Part shown: in pieces, positions 1 through 6,290 of the stretch
Position numbering within the stretch: the stretch's first letter is position 1
Layout of the letters: every line of letters starts with the position of its first letter
Assembly (NCBI GenBank): GCA_002407845.1
Contig: DHPK01000009.1
Coordinates: 63,074-74,743 of the forward strand
Direction: 5' to 3'
DNA length: 11,670 nt
Source: Leptolinea sp. UBA5366
GTDB lineage: Bacteria > Chloroflexota > Anaerolineae > Anaerolineales > Anaerolineaceae
Notes under the pieces: generated by a model
Databases searched by the model: none
The model's input: only the letters and a program-made list of their open reading frames with translations
Told to the model about the DNA's origin: nothing
Position numbers and translations under genes: made by a program

Positions 1-142
1 GAGTGATTAGTTTCGCCTTCTTCCGTGCTTGTGCTTCCGATTTTTTTACGATCGGTTTGAATACGAGATAATTCAAAATCACAGCAACGATAATAAAGTT
101 GACCGTTTGCCAGAGGATTGTGCTCCAATCAATTTCGAGCAT
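1..142 (-). CDS. atpF: N-type ATPase subunit b, N-terminal part (cut by window edge)
   Basis: Reading the minus strand from the ATG at 142 gives 47 codons open to the window edge, starting MLEIDWSTILWQTVNFIIVA. The pattern 'IDW.T...Q.vNF', one hydrophobic helix (about residues 8-30), then 'FKPI' and a Lys/Ala/Glu-rich stretch, is the start of the membrane-anchored b subunit. This subunit forms the peripheral stalk between the membrane motor and the alpha/beta head. A clear ribosome binding site (GGAGGG) lies about 7 nt before the ATG, overlapping the end of atpE; the gap to the atpE stop is 3 nt. The C-terminal coiled coil is outside the window. In N-type operons b is unusually long and atpH (delta) is absent, so the missing part would test the operon type. 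Confidence 0.9.
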   Translation of the reverse strand, partial: MLEIDWSTILWQTVNFIIVAVILNYLVFKPIVKKSEAQARKKAKLIT

Positions 143-145
143 CGA

Positions 146-424
146 TTACCCTCCGAAAAATGTTGTCATCAATGGGTTGGCGAAAATGAGAATCAAAACG
201 ACCAGGAGAACGTAAATATTTGTTGTTTCACAAAGCGCCATCGCAATGATCATTCCCATCCGCAGCGGTCCAGCTGACTCGGGCTGGCGTGCCATGCCTT
301 CGAGCGCTTTAATCGCCGCTTTCCCTTCCATGATTGTTGGGGTGATGGTTCCAATAGAAATCACGAAACCTGAAACGATGATAGTAATGATAGTTGCGAG
401 TTGACCTGGGTCGAGATTTGCCAT
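146..424 (-). CDS. atpE: N-type ATPase subunit c (rotor ring, likely Na+-binding)
   Basis: 92 residues forming a two-helix hairpin (about 10-33 and 56-83) joined by the polar loop 'ARQPES', the hallmark of subunit c. The subunit forms the ion-carrying rotor ring. Helix 2 has 'CETTNIY': E66 is the ion-binding carboxylate, and T67, T68 and Y71 align with S66, T67 and Y70 of the Ilyobacter tartaricus Na+ ring. Helix 1 has E33 where that protein has the Na+ ligand Q32, so each hairpin carries two membrane carboxylates. Two carboxylates are typical of N-type c subunits. Na+ coupling is an inference: the characterised N-type ring of Burkholderia pseudomallei was reported to be H+-specific. An AAAGGAAA ribosome binding site precedes the ATG, and atpB ends 14 nt upstream. 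Confidence 0.95.
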   Translation of the reverse strand: MANLDPGQLATIITIIVSGFVISIGTITPTIMEGKAAIKALEGMARQPESAGPLRMGMIIAMALCETTNIYVLLVVLILIFANPLMTTFFGG

Positions 425-438
425 AATTGCTTTCCTTT

Positions 439-1113
439 CTATGCGTAACTGCTTTTTGATTTTTTCTTTTTTTGCGGAACTTCAGACATTTCTATCGCTG
501 ATGAAATGTAGAGAGATGCTAAGGTTGTCATGATGAACGCTTGCAGGACACCTGAGACAAGGCTAATTGCCATCATTGGAATTGGGACGATGATCGGAAT
601 CAGCGAAAAAACAATCGCTACGATCAGATCACCGCTCATGATGTTGCCAAAAAGCCGGAGCGTCAGCGAGAGCGTGCGGCTAAAGTGCCCCAGTAATTCA
701 AGCGGGAAAAGCCAGACGGGGTCCGAAAATGACTTGAGATAGCCCCAAAGACCTTTCTGACGGATGCCATAAAAATGGACCGAAAAGAAGATGATCATAG
801 CCAGCGCGAATGTAGTGTTTACGTCGGCTGTCGGAGAAATCAACCCCGGAATGATCGACATGGTATTTGCAATCAGAACAAATAAAAATAGCGTTCCCAA
901 GACAGGGATATAGGGGATCAGGTTATCAGTGTTCAAAACTCCGCCGATGATTCCGTAAATGGCTTCAAGCGTGGTCTCGAGCATATGCGGCATCTTCTTC
1001 CGAAGCAGAAGGGTGACTGTCAGAATCAGTAAAATCATGATCCAGGTGTGGATCACGGTGTCCCGAATCGGCATGCCTAAAATATTGAACACTTTGTGGT
1101 TGATTACATCCAT
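439..1113 (-). CDS. atpB: N-type ATPase subunit a (ion channel stator)
   Basis: 224 residues, mostly membrane helices (roughly 20-37, 70-91, 101-116, 133-160, 163-183, 184-206). This is the stator half-channel subunit that passes ions to and from the c ring. The family signature 'LSLTLRLFGNIMSG' places the essential arginine at R153; 'PTADVNTT' (94-101) and 'VLQAFI' (189-194, Q191) are also conserved. The C-terminus is a short basic tail (KKKKSK). Length is close to the bacterial norm. It starts 3 nt after atpR ends, with a GAGGAAAA ribosome binding site inside the atpR end, so it is probably translated by coupling. Confidence 0.95.
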   Translation of the reverse strand: MDVINHKVFNILGMPIRDTVIHTWIMILLILTVTLLLRKKMPHMLETTLEAIYGIIGGVLNTDNLIPYIPVLGTLFLFVLIANTMSIIPGLISPTADVNTTFALAMIIFFSVHFYGIRQKGLWGYLKSFSDPVWLFPLELLGHFSRTLSLTLRLFGNIMSGDLIVAIVFSLIPIIVPIPMMAISLVSGVLQAFIMTTLASLYISSAIEMSEVPQKKKKSKSSYA

Positions 1114-1116
1114 TCT

Positions 1117-1446
1117 TTAATTTTCCTCGTTTTGTTTCGGCGGTGTCTGCGATTTTTTCTTTAATGCAACTCTTAAGACCAAAATAAAGTGCGTGATGCT
1201 GAAAACAATCACAAACAATACGCCATAAAACGCGTTCATTTTGATCGCGATGAATATCAGGATTGCCATTCCAAGCAGTCTGCCAACCAATCCTCCCAGC
1301 ATTTTTATCAGGAGGCTCGAAGTGGAGTCAGGCTGCATCATAGAAGCGCTTTTGGTGATCATCCACATGTAGGCGAATGCGGCGCCAATGCCAAGCGCAA
1401 TCCATAAAATGACGTAAAGCGGGTTCAGAGCTCGAATCAGTTCCAT
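1117..1446 (-). CDS. atpR: N-ATPase accessory membrane subunit AtpR
   Basis: 109 residues with three predicted membrane helices (about 11-30, 47-67, 73-93) and a polar, basic tail. The position between atpQ and atpB, the size and the three-helix layout match AtpR, found only in N-type ATPase operons. The second helix contains a glycine-rich 'GGLVGRLLGMA' stretch with an arginine (R56) inside the membrane. A buried basic residue of this kind has been proposed to contact the c-subunit carboxylates during ring assembly; here that is inference. No good ribosome binding site is seen directly before the ATG, and the gap to atpQ is 3 nt, so translational coupling is likely. A generic AtpI-like protein is the alternative, but the gene order favours AtpR. 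Confidence 0.8.
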   Translation of the reverse strand: MELIRALNPLYVILWIALGIGAAFAYMWMITKSASMMQPDSTSSLLIKMLGGLVGRLLGMAILIFIAIKMNAFYGVLFVIVFSITHFILVLRVALKKKSQTPPKQNEEN

Positions 1447-1449
1447 AAA

Positions 1450-1749
1450 TTAGTGAAAGTAAAAATCTTCCTCCTCATCGTCATCTTCATCCTCTTCAAG
1501 CAAGGCGCGTTCTGCATAAATATAGCGAATCACGAAATATGCAGCTGCCATAATGCCGAGAACTAGCAGGATCATGGTCAGGTAAATACCGGAATCGAAT
1601 TTCCTGTCCAAGTAATTCCCGAGAATGGCTCCGCCAACAATCGGTATGGCAATTTCCCATCCCAGACTAGAGGCGCGTAAATCCTGACCGGTCAATTTTG
1701 ATGAATCATCATACTTATTTTTTATCTGATCATTCGTTTCGTCATCCAT
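1450..1749 (-). CDS. atpQ: N-ATPase accessory subunit AtpQ (AtpI/AtpZ-like)
   Basis: 99 residues: a charged N-terminus of about 28 residues, two membrane helices (about 30-45 and 55-77) and an acidic tail. The 'GGAILGNYLDRKF' segment followed by a second helix ending in Arg and Tyr is the pattern of the small AtpI/AtpZ/AtpQ family that accompanies F- and N-type ATPases. Members are linked to c-ring assembly or Mg2+/Ca2+ entry, but the role in this operon is not established. The C-terminus is odd: from about residue 84 it is nearly all Asp and Glu, ending DFYFH, and would be strongly negative at the membrane face. An AGGAAG ribosome binding site lies 12 nt before the ATG, in the 25-nt gap after atpC. 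Confidence 0.85.
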   Translation of the reverse strand: MDDETNDQIKNKYDDSSKLTGQDLRASSLGWEIAIPIVGGAILGNYLDRKFDSGIYLTMILLVLGIMAAAYFVIRYIYAERALLEEDEDDDEEEDFYFH

Positions 1750-1774
1750 TTTTGGGTGGCGCTTCCTCTCAAAC

Positions 1775-2029
1775 TCAACTGGTGGTCAGAATTTTGACCA
1801 AGTTTTTTTCAACCGTTAGAATACCGGCTGCAACTGCTAACTTTTTTCTTTCACCGTTCTGAGTGCAAATCAGCTCGCCTTTTGCTGAAGACGCAACAAG
1901 CGGTGCGTGGCCGGGCAGGATGCCCAGCAGCATTCCGTTTTCCAAACGGATATTGACCGAACTGACCCCTTCCAAATCGATCTCAACGCCGGATGGTGAA
2001 AAGACCTTGAGTGAAAGAAGATCATCCAT
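1775..2029 (-). CDS. atpC: ATPase epsilon subunit, short form without C-terminal helices
   Basis: 84 residues with the beta-sandwich fold of the epsilon N-terminal domain: 'LKVFSPSG' near the start, 'NGMLLGILPGHAPLV' (31-45) and 'KLAVAAGILTVEKNLVKILT' at the end. Epsilon connects gamma to the c ring. The usual bacterial protein is about 130-140 residues, and its two C-terminal helices can inhibit ATP hydrolysis. Here the frame stops right after the sandwich (TGA at 1775-1777), and atpQ begins only 25 nt later, so no decayed remnant of the helices remains. Similar short epsilons are known in some phyla. The gene overlaps the end of atpD by 8 nt, which implies coupled translation. Confidence 0.93.
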   Translation of the reverse strand: MDDLLSLKVFSPSGVEIDLEGVSSVNIRLENGMLLGILPGHAPLVASSAKGELICTQNGERKKLAVAAGILTVEKNLVKILTTS

Positions 2030-3464
2030 TCGCGTTTTCTTCGTCGAGTGCGGTCAGCTTTTTTGCTTTTTCTAGCATGTCTTCAATCGTCCCGACCATA
2101 TAAAATGCCTGCTCAGGATAATCATCATATTTCCCTGCAAGAATTTCTTCAAAGCCTCGCAGTGTGTCTTCGAGCGTTACGAGGACCCCTTTGTTGCCGG
2201 AATAAATTTCGGCAGAGAAAAATGGCTGTGTCATGAAACGCTGCAGCCGGCGCGCGCGAATGACAGTCTGCTGATCTTCGCGGCTCAATTCTTCCATACC
2301 AAGGATCGCAATCAAGTCCTGGAGCTCTTCAAAGCGCGCAATCATTGCTTTCACCTGCGTGGCGATCCGGTAATGGCGCTCTCCGACAATATGCGGAGCG
2401 AGCAGGGTTGAAGTTGATTCGAGCGGGTCGATAGCAGGATAAATTCCAAGGCTGACCAGCCGGCGCGATAAAACTGTGGTGGCATCCAAGTGCGAGAAAG
2501 TCGCAGCAACGGCAGGGTCGGTGATATCATCGGCTGGGACGTAAACAGCCTGAATCGAGGTTACTGATCCTTTGCTGGTCGAAGCAATTCTTTCCTGAAG
2601 CGATCCCATTTCTGAATCAAGCGTTGCCTGATAACCCATTTCACTGGGCAGCCGCCCTAAAAGTGCGGAAACTTCGGAACCTGCCTGAATGAAACGGAAG
2701 ATGTTGTCAATGAAAACCAGCACCGGACGCTGCTCCTGATCGCGGAAATATTCTGCCATGGTCAGCGCAGTATATGGCAAACGCAGACGAGCGCCGGGCG
2801 GTTCGTTCATTTGCCCGAACGCTAAAATTGTTGAATCAATCAGTTTTTGCTCATTCAGTTCGAGCCATAAATCATTTCCTTCACGGCTGCGTTCCCCGAC
2901 ACCGGCGAACAGCACGATGCCGTCATGCTGACGGATTGTGTTCCGCATCAACTCGATCATCAGAACGGTTTTCCCGACTCCCGCGCCGCCAAACAGTCCA
3001 ATTTTCCCGCCACGCGGATAAGGCGTCAGCAAGTCGATCGTTTTGATGCCGGTCACGATTGGCACGTCACTGGTTTGCTGTTCTGTCAGTGAGGGCGGTT
3101 TGGAATGGATCGGACGGAATTGTTTGAATTCTTTTTCAGGCTTGTCATCGATCGGTTTTCCCAGAACGTTGAAGAGTCTGCCGAGAGTTTCCCGTCCGAC
3201 AGGCACTTTGATCGGTGCGTTGATATCCTCGACCAGCATGCCGCGCTTGAGACCGGCAGTGCCGCTCATCGCGACCGTTCGGACGACATTCGTGCCGACA
3301 TGCTCCTGAATTTCGAGCGTGAGGTCACCTGCGTTCGGGCGATGGACGATTAACGCATTGTGGATGCTGGGCAGATTTCCGGATGGAAATTCAACGTCAA
3401 CAACAACGCCGACAACCCGTACGATATAACCTGAATTAGAATGACCCTGATTGATATTCTCCAA
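2022..3464 (-). CDS. atpD: N-type ATPase catalytic beta subunit
   Basis: 480 residues, full length for the catalytic subunit of a rotary ATPase. Walker A is GGAGVGKT at 159-166; the catalytic glutamate lies in 'VGERSREGNDL' (E191); Walker B is 'VFIDNIF' (D253). The 'SRRL..LGIYPAIDPL' segment (333-347) and the DELSEED-region equivalent EELSRED (391-397) are present. The gene comes first in the operon, as in N-type ATPases; in ordinary F-type operons atpD is next to last. The start is TTG (3462-3464). It is supported by an AGGAAAG ribosome binding site about 5 nt upstream, and the next possible methionine, residue 66, is inside the beta barrel. A TATAAT promoter lies about 55 nt upstream. Confidence 0.97.
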   Translation of the reverse strand: MENINQGHSNSGYIVRVVGVVVDVEFPSGNLPSIHNALIVHRPNAGDLTLEIQEHVGTNVVRTVAMSGTAGLKRGMLVEDINAPIKVPVGRETLGRLFNVLGKPIDDKPEKEFKQFRPIHSKPPSLTEQQTSDVPIVTGIKTIDLLTPYPRGGKIGLFGGAGVGKTVLMIELMRNTIRQHDGIVLFAGVGERSREGNDLWLELNEQKLIDSTILAFGQMNEPPGARLRLPYTALTMAEYFRDQEQRPVLVFIDNIFRFIQAGSEVSALLGRLPSEMGYQATLDSEMGSLQERIASTSKGSVTSIQAVYVPADDITDPAVAATFSHLDATTVLSRRLVSLGIYPAIDPLESTSTLLAPHIVGERHYRIATQVKAMIARFEELQDLIAILGMEELSREDQQTVIRARRLQRFMTQPFFSAEIYSGNKGVLVTLEDTLRGFEEILAGKYDDYPEQAFYMVGTIEDMLEKAKKLTALDEENANG

Positions 3465-3519
3465 ATTTCTTTCCTAATTATGAATTTGTCTGGTAAATAT
3501 AAAAATTAATAATGACGTA

Positions 3520-3548
3520 ATTATACAGGATTGACTTGGAAAAAGCAA
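3520..3548 (-). promoter_or_regulatory. Sigma70-type promoter of the atp operon
   Basis: On the minus strand there is a perfect TATAAT (-10, 3520-3525), 17 nt downstream of TTGCTT (-35, 3543-3548; three of six consensus bases). Transcription would start near 3513, giving a leader of about 50 nt that ends in the AGGAAAG ribosome binding site of atpD. Spacing and position fit a main operon promoter. Confidence 0.65.
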
Positions 3549-3659
3549 AAATATAAGAAAACATTAACAAACCCTTGTAATCTTTTGAAAAAAACAAAGA
3601 AATATTTTTCGAATAATTCGTTCTCTTTCTGTCAGGCTATTTTTAAAGTTGATGAATCT

Positions 3660-3710
3660 AAAAAAGCGGTTGACATGAACAGGTTGATTTTGTTCCTCAA
3701 CAATAACCTG
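3660..3710 (-). terminator. Possible terminator after the CAP-LysM gene
   Basis: CAGGTT (3680-3685) pairs with AACCTG (3705-3710), and inside it TTGTT (3690-3694) pairs with AACAA (3699-3703) around a CCTC tetraloop, with a small asymmetric bulge between. On the minus strand a run of six T (3660-3665) follows, but about 14 nt beyond the stem, so it is not a classical intrinsic terminator. It lies about 145 nt past the end of the CAP-LysM gene and upstream of the atp promoter. It could equally be a regulatory stem-loop. Confidence 0.3.
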
Positions 3711-3855
3711 CAATAAATGCGCGTAGCCATTCAGGACTGACAAAAAGTACGAAGTTCAGAATTTGTTAAAACTAAAATGTCAAAGGCTGTCCACGGGTGG
3801 AAATCCTACCTCATATTATTTAACGAAACGGATGGGGTGATTCAACCGGATGGGA

Positions 3856-5076
3856 TTATTTTTTCAAATAAAAATAGCGGCCGCCGAAGAAAAGACCGCC
3901 TGCAATCACTGCGAAAAAGAGGGCGAAAATGATCACAGTTTTTGCGTTCGATTCAGGCAGATGGGAGCCTGGCACGGGCGTTCGGGTCGGGGTAACACTT
4001 GGGAGGGGCGTCAGACTGGCAGTATGCGTCGGCAGTGGCGTCTCAGACGGGAGCGGAGTCAGAGTCGCAGGGACGGTAACTGTGGCTGTGACTGGAACAA
4101 TCAGACGCCAGCCGGTACTGAGCGTTGTATCCTCGGTCAAGCCGTTCCAGCGCATCAAATCCTGAATCGTCGTTGCCCAGAGTTTTGCAATGCTGTAAAG
4201 AGAATCCCCTTCTGTAATGACATGACGGTAATTCCCTTCAGCGTCTGCCGTCGGGAAGACGAAGGGCACTGCCGTCGAGGTTGGTGCAGTCATGCCCGCT
4301 TCCGGAATCAGGAGCTTCTGTCCGAGATGCAGCGACTCAATGTCAACAATGTTATTCCAGGCAGCGATCTCTTCGATAGTCACTTTATATGCGGTCGCGA
4401 TTGACCATAAGCTTTGTCCGTTCTCGACAACATGAAAGATTTTGCCATCCGCGTCAGGTGAGGCAATTTTCACGTTAGCAATGATTTGAGCCATGTCAAT
4501 GACACGCGGTGCAGCGACCGATCCGCCGCTGGTGCTGCCGGATTGAGATGAAGCGCTCGCTGCTGAAAAACCGCAGCCTTTGCTGTCGCCCGGGTAGGCT
4601 GCCTGCACAACATAGTAAGTGCGGCCGTTTACCTCGGCAACCCCAGCGCCGATATGACAGTAAGAGGGGTTGGTGGCAGGGATCATGTGATCAAAATCAG
4701 CCCAAGAAGCTTGAATATTAGCAAGCGTCGTCGGCCCCATCATGAAGTTTTCGGTTGCAAATGCACGGTTGCCGTTGTTATATCCGAACTGCGAAACCCG
4801 TCCGCTGACATCTCCGATGTGCCACATCATGCTGTTTTGAGCCATCACGGCAGCTGTATTCTGCGCGCATGCCATCAGCGATGAATCGACTGACAAAGTG
4901 CCCAGCCCGTTGGCAGCCCGCATCCCGTTGATCAATCCGATCAAATCAGAAGGTGTGACTGTGTTTTGGGCTGAGGCGATTCTGATGGAATGCAAAGACA
5001 AGAAATCAGCCCGATCACTGCGGCTCAGGCTGATTGCGAAAAGTCCAAGTAAAAACCAGAAAAAGCGTTTGCGCAT
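3856..5076 (-). CDS. Secreted CAP-domain protein with two LysM repeats and a C-terminal membrane anchor
   Basis: 406 residues. Order of parts: signal peptide (hydrophobic 5-18, possible cut after ASA at 34-36); CAP/SCP domain (about 43-165); Ser/Gly linker; LysM 1 (about 214-258, 'HVVENGQSLWSIA'); LysM 2 (about 285-328, 'HVITEGDSLYSIA'); Thr/Pro/Ser-rich stalk (330-370) with TPLPS-type repeats; hydrophobic helix (381-397); short basic tail ending LKK. The CAP pocket has H86, E109 ('ATENF') and H130 ('DFDHMI'), matching residues usually seen in the family. LysM domains bind glycan chains of peptidoglycan, so the protein probably sits on the outer face of the membrane. 'LPESN' (373-377) just before the helix faintly resembles a sortase signal. 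The ATG lies 20 nt after the preceding gene; its AAGGAG (5093-5098) is 16 nt away, an unusually long spacing. The biochemical role of bacterial CAP domains is largely unknown. Confidence 0.9.
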   Translation of the reverse strand: MRKRFFWFLLGLFAISLSRSDRADFLSLHSIRIASAQNTVTPSDLIGLINGMRAANGLGTLSVDSSLMACAQNTAAVMAQNSMMWHIGDVSGRVSQFGYNNGNRAFATENFMMGPTTLANIQASWADFDHMIPATNPSYCHIGAGVAEVNGRTYYVVQAAYPGDSKGCGFSAASASSQSGSTSGGSVAAPRVIDMAQIIANVKIASPDADGKIFHVVENGQSLWSIATAYKVTIEEIAAWNNIVDIESLHLGQKLLIPEAGMTAPTSTAVPFVFPTADAEGNYRHVITEGDSLYSIAKLWATTIQDLMRWNGLTEDTTLSTGWRLIVPVTATVTVPATLTPLPSETPLPTHTASLTPLPSVTPTRTPVPGSHLPESNAKTVIIFALFFAVIAGGLFFGGRYFYLKK

Positions 5077-5096
5077 TCCGATGGGGAACGGGCTCC

Positions 5097-6290
5097 TTAG
5101 AGGATCGGCGCCTGGTCTGACAGCCGTGGAATTTGAATGATGATCATGTCATCTAAATCGCTGCCGCCGTTTGCCTGAACCTCGAATGTGTAGGTTAAGC
5201 TCTGGTCGTGATAGCCATAATTGCTCAGCTGGATGTTCCAATCAGAGGTGAATCCATCATTAAATTCCTGAGTCTCAGTCACGATTTGAGGATTCAGACC
5301 CTCCGCCTGGACGTACAAGCGCACGTCACAATTGCAGTTCGGCGCGTTGGGCGGACAGGAAAGAGACGCCCGCATCCAGGTACCTTTGCTGACCATCACA
5401 GGTCCAAAAGTCACCCGGGTTGTCCCATTTTCGGTCAAAGGAGGTGCGATGATGATGGATGGCTGTCCGGCATAATTGCTTTCGACCGTCGGGCTTTGGG
5501 AATAATAGGCAACGCCTCTGCCCGAGGTGCGATCCGATGACCCGCAATAAAACAGTCCCGAGTCATCTTCGCAAATTGCACCGCCGAGGTTTTCATAAAA
5601 ATTGTATTCTTTGCCGACTTTGAATTTTGAGGATAGCGGATAGCCTTCAGCTGATTTTCCGCCCTTGAAAATCGTTCCATCTGGTGCTTTCAAACCCCAG
5701 TAAGTTGCGTATTCTTTGTTTTCCTGCGGGGCAGTCAATTTTACCGATGCGACGGTTGATTCGTTTGGTTTGAGCAGTTTGTCGGAAGTGAAAAGAGGGA
5801 ATTCCTTGGCAGTGGCGACATTATCGCCAGAGAGGTAGACAATGCTGTAGGCGCGTGTCCACTCGCAGGTACCCGTATTAATGATGTACCAAGACTTGGT
5901 GAAAGTCGTGCCGGGCAGCGTCATCGTCCCATCCGGGAAAGTCACATCCGAGAGAAATTCAAATTGGTTGATGCAGTTATCGAGCGTGTGGCTGCCGATC
6001 GAAAGGGTTGGTGTCCCAACGATCTCGGGCTGTGAAATTTCCTGCTGCGCTTTTTCATAAACGGCAGTGGAAAGTGCGTTGAGTTTCACATCCATTTCAT
6101 AAGCGATTTGCGTATTCTGAGCCATTTGTGACTGTTCCAGCGTCTGACTGTTGACGTAAAGTCCGCTGTTTAATGCGGTGTCGATCCCCGCCTGAATGGT
6201 TGCATCCAGGTCAATGGTTGTCGGTGCGTTTTCAGTGCAGCCGGATAAAATCACTGTCAGAATTGTTGCAATGAGGATAAGTCGCTTCAT
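5097..6290 (-). CDS. Lipoprotein with NBR1-like Ig domain and an extra C-terminal domain
   Basis: 397 residues from the ATG at 6288-6290. This start is chosen over an in-frame ATG at 6311 because GGAGGT lies 3 nt upstream and the signal peptide then begins MKRLILIATI. The lipobox is LSGC with the lipidated cysteine at 18. A Gln-rich, probably helical spacer follows (about 27-95). Residues about 106-226 match the NBR1-type 'four-tryptophan' Ig-like domain: 'FPDGT', 'TKSWYIINTGTCEW', 'YWGLKAPDGTIFKGG'. W134, W144 and W198 are present, while the fourth position is F223. C106 and C142 could form a disulfide. The last 170 residues are a separate, strand-rich region with five cysteines (240, 249, 312, 319, 321) that I do not recognise. 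The ATG overlaps the stop of the preceding paralogous lipoprotein (ATGA). Likely exposed at the cell surface; ligand unknown. Confidence 0.88.
   Translation of the reverse strand: MKRLILIATILTVILSGCTENAPTTIDLDATIQAGIDTALNSGLYVNSQTLEQSQMAQNTQIAYEMDVKLNALSTAVYEKAQQEISQPEIVGTPTLSIGSHTLDNCINQFEFLSDVTFPDGTMTLPGTTFTKSWYIINTGTCEWTRAYSIVYLSGDNVATAKEFPLFTSDKLLKPNESTVASVKLTAPQENKEYATYWGLKAPDGTIFKGGKSAEGYPLSSKFKVGKEYNFYENLGGAICEDDSGLFYCGSSDRTSGRGVAYYSQSPTVESNYAGQPSIIIAPPLTENGTTRVTFGPVMVSKGTWMRASLSCPPNAPNCNCDVRLYVQAEGLNPQIVTETQEFNDGFTSDWNIQLSNYGYHDQSLTYTFEVQANGGSDLDDMIIIQIPRLSDQAPIL

Larger units (their letters stand above)
3465..3855. other. AT-rich intergenic region between the envelope unit and the atp operon
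   Basis: 391 bp without a convincing gene and visibly richer in A/T than its flanks. It holds the atp promoter (3520-3548), a stem-loop (3680-3710) and an 8-bp direct repeat, CGGATGGG, at 3829-3836 and 3847-3854. A plus-strand frame at 3531-3716 encodes a Lys/Asn-rich peptide but has no ribosome binding site and follows base composition, so I do not call it. I recognise no riboswitch or tRNA. The segment 3785-3855 is richer in G and has no assignment. Confidence 0.6.

Noticed and set aside
3670..3675. TTGACA as a plus-strand -35 box
   Set aside because: No -10 hexamer lies 16-18 nt downstream and no plus-strand gene follows for over 4 kb.
3531..3716. Plus-strand 61-codon frame (Lys/Asn-rich)
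   Set aside because: No ribosome binding site, composition follows the AT-rich spacer, and it runs through the atp promoter.
3785..3855. Possible riboswitch in the G-rich segment before the atp spacer
   Set aside because: I compared it by eye with TPP, ZTP and fluoride riboswitch cores and found no match; it lies downstream of a gene rather than in a leader.
3850..4404. Plus-strand 184-codon frame opposite the CAP-LysM gene
   Set aside because: It is the antisense shadow of a clear domain-bearing gene; the translation is Arg/Cys-rich without domains.
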